DNA of 64,000 nt from HXMU1420-13 sp965601825 (GTDB taxonomy: Bacteria; Bacteroidota; Rhodothermia; Balneolales; Balneolaceae), in the NCBI GenBank assembly GCA_965601825.1, contig OZ271839.1, forward strand, positions 558,001 to 622,000, read 5' to 3'. The position numbers were made by a program, and so were the translations under genes. The notes under the pieces are model-generated. The model saw only the letters and a program-made list of their open reading frames with translations, was not told the origin of the DNA and ran no database searches. Shown one piece after another: positions 1-7,229 of this stretch. Numbering within the stretch: the first letter of the stretch is position 1; each line of letters starts with the position of its first letter.

Positions 1-813
1 ATGCTTATCAAAGTCTTCATAGCGGAGATAACCTTCGTTTTCTTTCATCCAGATATCAATCTTCTCAGTGATTTCGCCTCGATAAAACGCATCTCTTCCC
101 TGACTTGCCAACAATCGAAATGTATTTCCTAAATCCGGATTTTTGAAAATTTCTCCTTTTTCCGGTCCGCGTCCATCAAAAGTAAAGGTCTCTTTAAATG
201 CACCCGGTTGCCGACTTAATCTTGGCGCACTTCGTATCCAACTTGCAGAAATTGCTTCACTCACCGGGAATCCATTTTCAGCGTACCAAATAGGCTCTGC
301 CAAAATATCTTCCATAGATGCGGAACCAAACCGATCGTGCATTTCGAACCAGCCATCAATAGCACCCGGTACAGAAACAGATAGTAGGTCTAATGCCGGA
401 ATATCATCTTCTCCTTTTTCTTCGAGGATTTCCATCAATCGATCATAAGAAAGTCCAAGTGGTGAACGACCACTTGCATTAAGGGCATATAGCTGACCGC
501 TTTCAGCATGCCAAATGATAGCAAAAAGGTCTCCGCCAATTCCATTCCCCGTAGGTTCCATCAATCCCATCGCCGCGTTAGCTCCGATTGCAGCATCTAT
601 TGCATTTCCGCCATCCTTCAGGATTTGAAGTCCAACCTGAGTAGCAAGAGGTTGACTTGTAGCGACCATTCCTCGCTGGCCGATTACCTCAGATCGGGTT
701 TGAATCACACTTCCAGCTTCACGATCAATTTGAGCCATAAGATTAGTTGGAAAGATTAATAATGTAATTATAAACAGGGGTACAATAGAAAGATGAATGT
801 CTTTCATTTTCAT
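1..813 (-). CDS. ggt: Gamma-glutamyltransferase, N-terminal part (cut by left edge)
   Basis: The reading frame is open from an ATG at 813 to base 1, giving 271 residues with no stop, so the 3' end lies outside the window. The enzyme transfers or hydrolyses the gamma-glutamyl group of glutathione and related compounds in the periplasm or outside the cell. Seen here: an N-terminal signal peptide ending near LMAQ, then the typical start of the large subunit (GMVATSQPLAT, GGNAIDAAIGA, EPTGNGIGGDLFA, and an SVPGAIDGW segment). The self-cleavage threonine of the small subunit would lie beyond the edge, so activity cannot be judged. A nearby second Met (residue 3) is an equally possible start. The family call is firm. 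Confidence 0.9.
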   Translation of the reverse strand, partial: MKMKDIHLSIVPLFIITLLIFPTNLMAQIDREAGSVIQTRSEVIGQRGMVATSQPLATQVGLQILKDGGNAIDAAIGANAAMGLMEPTGNGIGGDLFAIIWHAESGQLYALNASGRSPLGLSYDRLMEILEEKGEDDIPALDLLSVSVPGAIDGWFEMHDRFGSASMEDILAEPIWYAENGFPVSEAISASWIRSAPRLSRQPGAFKETFTFDGRGPEKGEIFKNPDLGNTFRLLASQGRDAFYRGEITEKIDIWMKENEGYLRYEDFDKH

Positions 814-906
814 GATTTTAATTTATGATTTACAATGAGCTAACTGCTTCTTTTAAGAAACAGTTCTTTTTCTTGGCGGGAAGAGGCTGATCTTTGCTTA
901 TTTGAA

Positions 907-1353
907 TTAGTCTACAATACTTACTTCTTTCATTTCGTAAATAAGGCCATAGGGACTGTCTCGAACTAATTGAAACTTCCCTTTCAGGTTTACTTCTTCG
1001 TATGGGATTTCTCTTAAATCAATTTCAGGGATATAAACCATTGTTTCAGAGCTTCCCGGTACGCAGTAAAAGCAGCCATTTATAGGATAAGGTGTTAGCA
1101 AAAACTCTGATGAAAAAGAACCAAACCCTAGTGGGTACAAGTATCCTCTAATAGTCACATCTTTTTGGTCTAGATCTTCAATCGACTCATCAAAACTGGC
1201 TTCATATAATCCATTCTCATAGTCTATTTCCCAGCTAACATTTGCCAGAACTTCCCAGGAAGTTAAATCGCCTTCGATTTGTGCATAAACATTGTTGTTG
1301 GACATCAAGATAAATCCAATCAATAAAAAGGAATAGGTGAATAATTTCTTCAT
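907..1353 (-). CDS. DUF3299-like secreted protein
   Basis: This 148-residue protein has a signal peptide (Lys-Lys start, hydrophobic stretch, cleavage near VYAQ) and a small domain with the pattern 'WEVLANVSWE...VTIRGYLYPL...FLLTPYPINGCFYCVP'. This matches my memory of DUF3299, a periplasmic family often found beside MacB/LolD-type ABC transporters, including zinc-regulated sets in Vibrio. It starts 12 bases after the permease stop on the same strand, so it is probably the third gene of one operon with the two ABC genes. The Cys-x2-Cys in NGCFYC could bind metal or form a disulfide. Its function is not known; a role in metal handling is inferred from the His-rich permease next door. Confidence 0.6.
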   Translation of the reverse strand: MKKLFTYSFLLIGFILMSNNNVYAQIEGDLTSWEVLANVSWEIDYENGLYEASFDESIEDLDQKDVTIRGYLYPLGFGSFSSEFLLTPYPINGCFYCVPGSSETMVYIPEIDLREIPYEEVNLKGKFQLVRDSPYGLIYEMKEVSIVD

Positions 1354-1365
1354 GGTATTACAGTT

Positions 1366-2757
1366 TTAAGATTCCTTTGATAATGTAGTAGAAATTGGGG
1401 TTCGATATGCAATTATAGATGGTACTAACGAAGATATCAGCCCAAGGAGTATAGCGCCACCTATTATCATAAACTCTTCAGGCAATAAAACCCACGCATT
1501 GATATTGAACTGTTCCGCTTGTTCATATACTGTAGAAAGATAACCAATTCCTAAATGTGCGAGAAGTATCCCTAACAAAGTTCCTGACAGAACTAGTAAG
1601 GTACCCTCAAGTAAAATTTGTGACATCAATGTAATTCTACTTCCGCCTAATGTTCGCATTATAGCTAAATCGTATTTACGTTCTTTCATCGCGTTATATA
1701 AAGCAATAAAAACACCAAGGATGGATGCTAAAATCAAAATGAAGCCAAATACTTGTAATGCATCAAATCCAATCCCTAGAAGTGTTAATAAACGGGTAAT
1801 TTCGAAACCTGGGGCAGCGGCTTGCATGTCGGTTTGATCGTTAATAAATCTTGGAAACATTGCTCCGGCGAGCGGAGAATTGTACGTGATAAGTAAAGAA
1901 GTCAGTTCTTTATCCAGGTTATCATCAGTAATAAATCCAAATGGTTCAGTTGAGACTTCTTTCTTATGTGATCTATGGTCGTGCTCGCGATCATGGTCTT
2001 CGTGATCAGAATCGTGATCGTGACTATGATCATCATTTTCGTGATCATGGTCGTGGTCATCATGATCATGGTCGTGGTCATCATGATCATGGTCATTGTG
2101 TTCCTCATCGTGGTCATGACCTTCTTCTTCATGTTCTTCATCATGTTCATGAACATCCCAAACCGATTCAACACTTGTGAGCAATAGCTGGTCTAATACG
2201 CTGTTTGACTCTGCAAGAATTCCAACAATAACCATGGGCTCATCATCATGAGAAGCGCCGCCTTCGATTATTCCATGACTGCTAATAATTTCGTCACCTA
2301 TGGATAGTTGGAGTTTGCTAGCTACATTAGATCCGGCAATTACTTCTTTTGAGTATTTCCAAAATTCTCCCTGTTCAATGGTCGCATCATAAACGTCTAA
2401 GTAACTTCTTTGTGTTCCAACTATTCGATAACCATTATAGTTATCACCCAGAGCAAGAGGTATTGCCTGTGCAACCATTGGATGCCTTATAACTCCTTGA
2501 GTCTCCCTTAAAGATATATTTCCCGTTGGGGAATCAATATGGTACACGCTTGAAAGAATGAGTTGGATGGGGCTTCCTTTTGCCCCAACTACCAGATCAA
2601 TGTCTTCTGCATTGCTAATTAAGTTATTTCTGAACTGATGATTGAATAACAAAAGGATGGTAATAGTTGCAATACCTAAGGCAAGCAACAGAATATTTAA
2701 CCCGGTATTAAGTGGGTTTTTCTTTAAATAGTAGAAGCTCAATTTGAAGATATTCAT
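1366..2757 (-). CDS. FtsX/MacB-type ABC permease with His-Asp-rich loop
   Basis: This 463-residue inner-membrane permease has the MacB/LolC layout: an N-terminal membrane helix (about 20-40), a large periplasmic domain, and three C-terminal helices in an FtsX-like domain (about 335-463, with the coupling region MKERKYDLAIMRTLGGSR). The periplasmic domain contains an insertion at about residues 202-268 with more than 20 histidines alternating with Asp and Glu, which looks like a divalent-metal (zinc-type) binding loop. It overlaps the stop of the ATPase gene by one base (TAATG), so the two are translationally coupled, and a DUF3299 gene follows. I infer a metal-linked transport or lipoprotein-handling system; the direction of transport and the substrate cannot be read from sequence. 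Confidence 0.8.
   Translation of the reverse strand: MNIFKLSFYYLKKNPLNTGLNILLLALGIATITILLLFNHQFRNNLISNAEDIDLVVGAKGSPIQLILSSVYHIDSPTGNISLRETQGVIRHPMVAQAIPLALGDNYNGYRIVGTQRSYLDVYDATIEQGEFWKYSKEVIAGSNVASKLQLSIGDEIISSHGIIEGGASHDDEPMVIVGILAESNSVLDQLLLTSVESVWDVHEHDEEHEEEGHDHDEEHNDHDHDDHDHDHDDHDHDHENDDHSHDHDSDHEDHDREHDHRSHKKEVSTEPFGFITDDNLDKELTSLLITYNSPLAGAMFPRFINDQTDMQAAAPGFEITRLLTLLGIGFDALQVFGFILILASILGVFIALYNAMKERKYDLAIMRTLGGSRITLMSQILLEGTLLVLSGTLLGILLAHLGIGYLSTVYEQAEQFNINAWVLLPEEFMIIGGAILLGLISSLVPSIIAYRTPISTTLSKES
2043..2095. repeat. 21-bp tandem repeat coding for the His/Asp-rich loop
   Basis: Two exact 21-base copies (2043-2063, 2064-2084) and a partial third (2085-2095) lie within a longer degenerate stretch of His and Asp codons (about 1965-2150) in the permease gene. 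Because the unit is a multiple of three, copy-number change would lengthen or shorten the His-rich loop without a frameshift. Confidence 0.85.
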
Positions 2758-3413
2758 TACTGAACTCCTTCTTCTGCGACTACATTATCAAGATTTAGCA
2801 CATTGTTATAATGCCGCTTGATACGTTCATCATGAGTTGCAATGATCAGTGACGCTCCATTCTTTTCCGCTTGTTCTTGCAATAATGAGATAACTTTCGC
2901 GCTATTCTTGTCATCAAGATTGGAAGTAGGTTCATCAGCAAATAGAATAGCAGGCTGATTAATCACCGCTCTGGCAATTCCTACCCTTTGTGATTCACCA
3001 AAACTGAGTTCATTCGGATATTTCTTTGCTTTATCAGCAATTCCAAGATCTTTCAGCAAGCCGATCAATCGATCATGATCTTTAGGAGTCTTAGATAAGT
3101 ATTGTGCTAGTCTTAAATTATCAAGCACCGTTAGTGCGGCAATCAAATGAACACGCTGAAATACAATTCCAATATGCTTCCGCCGAAATTGATCTAAGTT
3201 CGATTCGGATTTGCTGTAGATCGAAGTATTATTGATAATTACTTCACCTTCAGTTGGCTTTAGCAATCCTCCCAGAATGTGAAGCAAAGTAGTTTTTCCA
3301 CTTCCTGAACCCCCTATTATCAACAGGTGCTCTTTCTCTTTTAAAGAAAAATCCAGATAAGAAATAGTGTGATCACTATTGCTATATCTATGTTTAAGAT
3401 TTGAGAAGCGCAT
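2757..3413 (-). CDS. ABC transporter ATP-binding protein (LolD/MacB type)
   Basis: This 218-residue protein is a stand-alone ABC ATPase of the LolD/MacB/FtsE class. The Walker A GGSGSGKTT is at about residues 34-42, the Q-loop is at 'VFQRVHLI', the signature is ELSFGESQRVGIARA (an LSFGE variant of LSGGQ), the Walker B is ILFADEPTSNLD, and the H-loop is in 'IIATHDE'. The length is normal for the family. It is the first gene of the operon and pairs with the downstream permease, whose ATG overlaps its stop. The substrate is probably the one sensed by the His-rich permease and DUF3299 protein, but that is inference. Confidence 0.9.
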   Translation of the reverse strand: MRFSNLKHRYSNSDHTISYLDFSLKEKEHLLIIGGSGSGKTTLLHILGGLLKPTEGEVIINNTSIYSKSESNLDQFRRKHIGIVFQRVHLIAALTVLDNLRLAQYLSKTPKDHDRLIGLLKDLGIADKAKKYPNELSFGESQRVGIARAVINQPAILFADEPTSNLDDKNSAKVISLLQEQAEKNGASLIIATHDERIKRHYNNVLNLDNVVAEEGVQ

Positions 3414-3622
3414 GGATTATTGCTTATAACTTTAATTCGAGCTCTAATTATACACTTTAAAAAAGTTATCAACTGTAAATTTCGGTTCTCATAGTATTGT
3501 TGATGCTGGTTTTAACACTTTTTTGAAGTTTCTGATTCCTGGTTGAAAAAGTAACCTGCGCTGGATTCCTCCCAATGCAACAGCTATCTGACGTATTAAT
3601 CAACTGAGTTACATTGTTATAC

Positions 3623-3650
3623 AAAAAAGCCTCTTCATTAAGAAAGAGGC
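3623..3650 (-). terminator. Rho-independent terminator after the small CTERM-like gene
   Basis: Read on the minus strand there is a seven-base stem (GCCTCTT / AAGAGGC) followed by a run of T. It lies about 55 bases after the stop of the last gene of the duplicated T9SS cassette and so probably ends that transcription unit before the ABC operon. Confidence 0.8.
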
Positions 3651-3705
3651 AATTCGTAATTACGGCCGTTTATGGACATAAAAGTGACAATAGAAAGCTC
3701 AGGGT

Positions 3706-3909
3706 CTAAACATCAATATCATCTTCATCCCGATTTTTCTTATCTCGAAGCTTTTTGATAGCATACGCACCACCGGCTGCAGCCAACAATCCAAGACCGC
3801 CATCAATGGGTGCCTGTGACGGTGCTCCGGGTAAAGATGGTTGAGCCATTACCAGTTCAGTGGCGAATAAAACAAATGCGGTAACTGTAAATACAATGCG
3901 AGATTTCAT
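3706..3909 (-). CDS. Small secreted protein with PID/CTERM-like C-terminus (copy 1)
   Basis: This is a 67-residue protein. An upstream in-frame ATG at 3963 lies inside the intergenic inverted repeat; I prefer the Met at 3909 because it opens a clean signal peptide (MKSRIVF...LVMAQ). The mature part is short: a Pro-rich segment PSLPGAPSQ, then APIDGGLGLLAAAGGAYAI and a basic tail KKLRDKK with acidic residues. A Pro-Ile-Asp-Gly-Gly motif, a hydrophobic helix and a Lys/Arg tail recall tripartite C-terminal sorting signals, and Bacteroidota have a 'PID-CTERM' type of this kind; the assignment is from memory. It is nearly identical to the protein at 6943-7149 and follows the large T9SS protein by 80 bases. 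Confidence 0.65.
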   Translation of the reverse strand: MKSRIVFTVTAFVLFATELVMAQPSLPGAPSQAPIDGGLGLLAAAGGAYAIKKLRDKKNRDEDDIDV

Positions 3910-3989
3910 AGGTATTGAGTTTTGAGGTGTGAGCCGTGAGCTTTGAGGTGAGGATTCCCTCATGCCTCAATGCTCAAAACTCAAAGCTA
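3910..3989. repeat. Conserved intergenic inverted repeat (copy 1)
   Basis: The 80 bases between the large T9SS gene and the small CTERM-like gene carry several complementary blocks (GTTTTGAG with CTCAAAAC, AGCTTTGAG with CTCAAAGCT) that could fold as one long hairpin. The second cassette has the same block at 7150-7229 with about one base changed. It could be an RNA-processing or attenuation site, or a repeat element. Confidence 0.7.
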
Positions 3990-6782
3990 TTATTTTATTA
4001 AAGTCATTTTTCTGGTTATAGTCTGTCCATTTGCTTCCAGGCGGTAGTAATACATGCCTGAGGATACACCCGTAGCTTCCCATCGTACGGCATGCTGACC
4101 GGCTGATTTCTGTTCATCCACTAAGGTTGCTACTTTCTGTCCCATCACATTGTATATGCTGATGGTTACAGCACCTGCTTCCTGAAGGCTATAGTTGATG
4201 GTAGTAGCCGGATTAAACGGATTGGGGTAATTCTGACTAAGCGAAAAACTCTGTGGATTTTCATCCAGCTCATTGCTAACCGAAGTCGGACCGATGGTAA
4301 TTCCAAAGCGATGGAGCGTTGCTTTTGCTTTAGCAGTCACTGCTGTTGGTCCCGTTAGAATACTTAGTGGATTTGCTTTAGCTTGCACATCCGCTTGTGC
4401 CATGAACTGATATTCACCGACTTCGCGCATGTTGATTGAAGTTACCAGTTCATAATCATGAAGAGTTAACTGCCAATCTCCCGGTATGGTTTCCAGCCCA
4501 TTCCATGCAAAGGTGAATTCCCCGGATACCCCCACTAAAGTATGTTCAAGGGCAAGCGTGACTTCTTCCTCTAAATTCCATGGCAGAGATTCTACCGATT
4601 TAAGGCGTTCCCCGTTGTTGAACGACATAATTGCATATTCAGTCAATAATGGATTTAGCTTAGTCCCATCCGCTCGATCATTGCCAATTGTGGCATAGTC
4701 TCTTAGAGCAATTCTAAGATTCTCATCATGGCTGTCTTCACTTGTCAGTGTAAAAGAGATATCACCGCGGTTTGCAACTTGCTTACTAAAACTGTTCATA
4801 CCTACCGTTGAAGTGGTTTTTCCGCTTTTTGGAAAAGTGATGCTCGTAACGGAGGCGTCGGCTGTTTCCACCCAAAAGCCTTGCCACATAGCCGATACCT
4901 GTTGGCTACTATTCGTTCTATCAACGCTCGAATAGGATGATGATACATCAGACCAAACTGATAGGTTGTCTGAAATACTTCCACCCGTTGCTGTAATCGA
5001 ACCGGTATTATAATTCCTAAAGAATGGATTCCCAACTAAGGTGAATTGGTTTGCTGCACCACTATTTAAGGTAACAGTTACATTAAGAAATGGTTCAGGT
5101 TCGGTGGTATCAAGAATAACAGGTAGTTCAGAACTACCTGCCGATGTATTATCATAAAAATAGAGTGCAAACCCATAACCATCACCCCAGGCAGTGGAAA
5201 CATTGGTGGGTTCTTCGAAGACACCGTCAGAATCATAGATAACAAAATTTGTAGTACTGTCGGCATTAGCACCACCGGTAATACCCTGAACAGCTGTATC
5301 ATCAGAAATATCAGAAACTTTACCTCCCGTCTTTGGAATAGATAGCAATCGCCATCCTTCATTGCCAAGAATAATAACCTCACCCGGTCTGGCGCCAAAT
5401 CCTTTTAATGCTGATGAATCAGCATTGGCTCCAATACTTCCAACCAAAGATTGAAAGCGAGTGCTTGGGTCAGAAAATCCAACATCTGTCCCACTTGTAA
5501 TTGCAAATTGCAGTTCAATGTTTTGATTTCTGGTGCTCACTCCATTACCGGACCATTCTGTTCCCGGATCAGAACCAATAGTACCAAACACATCTTGAAG
5601 CGTACCTCCCAGCGTGATATCTATGGCATCATCTCCATTGACCTGCAAAGAATCAAAAACAAAGCTTACAGAAGGAAAATAGGTGGTCATGTAATCAGTG
5701 AAATCACTGTGATACCCAACAATAAATAACTCATCATCAGCTAGAGTTCCAGTATTAATCGTACTGACCGTTAGTGGTGTGCTTGATCCATCGAGGTATC
5801 TTCTTATTACGAGATTGGAAGTTGAAAAGTCAATGGTAGATCCTGAAACATTCCACAGCTCTATTCCTTGGCGTATATCTGCATTATCACCAGAGGTTGT
5901 GTTAATGTATTGTGATATAACTAAATCGGAGCTAAAGGCACTGGTCGTAGCGCTTGTCGTTTGTATGGTCCCCGAGGTTTTGTAATCATAACTATATAAC
6001 GGGTTCGTAAATGAATAGATTTTAAAGAAATATTCAGTACTGCCCTTTAGGTTCGAAAAGGTATATGTTTGATCTCCCTGGCTAACGGTATCAACCGCAC
6101 TTCCATCAGATAAGTCAGAATCAATAGTAGCCAATGACCCATCTGTTGGATCCGTGATCGCTGCCAGGCTTACGTTACTTGCTTTTATCAAATATCTATC
6201 AGGTAATACATCTCCTGTGGCATCCGTCCAGCTCAAGGTTATAGAGCTAAAACTATTTACACTTGCCGCAAATGATGTAGGATGATTGGTCGGCTCTTTC
6301 TTAGTTCCCTCAAATCCAATCTCTACAATGCTAACGCCTCGACCAGATGTTCCTGAGTTAGAAAATTTTAGAACTACCTGGCTACTGAAAGAACCCGGTT
6401 CATAATCTTCTAAATCTATTTGACTAGAGCCCATAGTGGTATCGGCAGTTACCGATTCCGTAAATGTAGAGCCCCCATCATAGGAGATATCAACCTTCAA
6501 CGCATTATTTGAACCAGACCCAAAGCCACTAAATGTAACACTCAAAAATGCCGATGAAAAGTCACTTAAATCATAGGTTGCTGTAATAATTTCATCACCT
6601 GGTGAACCTGCTTCCAAAAGCCAGGATGTAGTTTGATCGATCCCATTGCTTACCACGTTATTATTAAAGGTCCAGCCGGAAGTTGCCGAACCGCCTCCAT
6701 CTTCTTCTATTAATAGTTGTTGGGCTAAACTTGAACTTAACCCGAGGAAGATAAACCCAGTACTTAATAGTAGACGTCTCAT
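3990..6782 (-). CDS. Large secreted protein with FnIII, lamin-tail-like and T9SS sorting domains (copy 1)
   Basis: This is a 930-residue protein with a signal peptide (ending near SLAQQ). Visible regions are an N-terminal beta-rich domain (about 20-155), a fibronectin type III-like domain (about 164-280, 'ITLSWTDATG' and 'STEYFFKIYS'), a lamin-tail-like domain (about 284-450, 'IELWNVSGSTIDFS...', 'DDAIDITLGGTLQD'), a long beta-rich region, and a C-terminal T9SS type A domain (about 847-930) opening with QNYPNPFNPATTINY and ending RKMTLIK. It should be exported by the Sec system, carried across the outer membrane by T9SS, and released or anchored on the cell surface. No catalytic motif is recognised. 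It is a close paralogue of 7230-9995, almost identical at the C-terminus but divergent at the N-terminus. Confidence 0.85.
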   Translation of the reverse strand: MRRLLLSTGFIFLGLSSSLAQQLLIEEDGGGSATSGWTFNNNVVSNGIDQTTSWLLEAGSPGDEIITATYDLSDFSSAFLSVTFSGFGSGSNNALKVDISYDGGSTFTESVTADTTMGSSQIDLEDYEPGSFSSQVVLKFSNSGTSGRGVSIVEIGFEGTKKEPTNHPTSFAASVNSFSSITLSWTDATGDVLPDRYLIKASNVSLAAITDPTDGSLATIDSDLSDGSAVDTVSQGDQTYTFSNLKGSTEYFFKIYSFTNPLYSYDYKTSGTIQTTSATTSAFSSDLVISQYINTTSGDNADIRQGIELWNVSGSTIDFSTSNLVIRRYLDGSSTPLTVSTINTGTLADDELFIVGYHSDFTDYMTTYFPSVSFVFDSLQVNGDDAIDITLGGTLQDVFGTIGSDPGTEWSGNGVSTRNQNIELQFAITSGTDVGFSDPSTRFQSLVGSIGANADSSALKGFGARPGEVIILGNEGWRLLSIPKTGGKVSDISDDTAVQGITGGANADSTTNFVIYDSDGVFEEPTNVSTAWGDGYGFALYFYDNTSAGSSELPVILDTTEPEPFLNVTVTLNSGAANQFTLVGNPFFRNYNTGSITATGGSISDNLSVWSDVSSSYSSVDRTNSSQQVSAMWQGFWVETADASVTSITFPKSGKTTSTVGMNSFSKQVANRGDISFTLTSEDSHDENLRIALRDYATIGNDRADGTKLNPLLTEYAIMSFNNGERLKSVESLPWNLEEEVTLALEHTLVGVSGEFTFAWNGLETIPGDWQLTLHDYELVTSINMREVGEYQFMAQADVQAKANPLSILTGPTAVTAKAKATLHRFGITIGPTSVSNELDENPQSFSLSQNYPNPFNPATTINYSLQEAGAVTISIYNVMGQKVATLVDEQKSAGQHAVRWEATGVSSGMYYYRLEANGQTITRKMTLIK

Positions 6783-6942
6783 AAACTTGTATTCCTTTTA
6801 TTTATGGCAAAGAATCTAATCATTATCGCGAGAAAATGAATAAGAATTATTGAATCTTACATTGAACAAAACTTTGATTTATCAAATAAAAAACACTGCA
6901 TAATTGACAATATTGAAATGATAAAAAGACCACTATTTTTGA

Positions 6943-7149
6943 TTATATATCGATGTTTTCTTCTTCAACCTGATTCTTTTTATCACGAAGCTTTTTGATG
7001 GCATATGCACCACCGGCTGCAGCCAATAATCCAAGACCTCCATCAATGGGGGCCTGTGACGGTGCTCCTGGTAAAGATGGTTGAGCCATTACCAGTTCAG
7101 AGGCGAATAAAACAAATGCGGAAAGTGTAAATACAATGCGTGATTTCAT
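6943..7149 (-). CDS. Small secreted protein with PID/CTERM-like C-terminus (copy 2)
   Basis: This 68-residue protein uses the Met at 7149, which starts the signal peptide; the longer frame from 7203 runs through the intergenic repeat and is unlikely. It matches copy 1 through the signal peptide, the PSLPGAPSQAPIDGG segment and the hydrophobic helix, and differs mainly in the last residues (NQVEEENIDI against NRDEDDIDV), so the acidic tail is kept although its letters change. It lies directly behind its own large T9SS protein. A role as a small envelope partner of that protein is inferred from strict co-duplication; no biochemical function is known to me. Confidence 0.65.
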   Translation of the reverse strand: MKSRIVFTLSAFVLFASELVMAQPSLPGAPSQAPIDGGLGLLAAAGGAYAIKKLRDKKNQVEEENIDI

Positions 7150-7229
7150 AGGTATTAAGTTTTGAGGTGTGAGCCGTGAGCTTTGAGGTGAGGATTCCCT
7201 CATGCCTCAATGCTCAAAACTCAAAGCTA
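7150..7229. repeat. Conserved intergenic inverted repeat (copy 2)
   Basis: This is the same 80-base spacer as 3910-3989, with about one difference, between the second large gene and its small partner. Such conservation in non-coding sequence, while nearby coding sequence has changed, suggests either recent conversion or a conserved RNA structure. Confidence 0.7.

Noticed and set aside
143..759. Plus-strand open frames near the left edge
   Set aside because: They are antisense to the gamma-glutamyltransferase frame, which has clear family motifs.
2043..2095. Possible CRISPR-like array
   Set aside because: The repeats are adjacent without unique spacers and lie in frame within the permease gene.
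1902..2187. Several overlapping open frames in the His-rich region
   Set aside because: They arise from the repetitive GATCATGG-type sequence in other frames and have no plausible protein composition.
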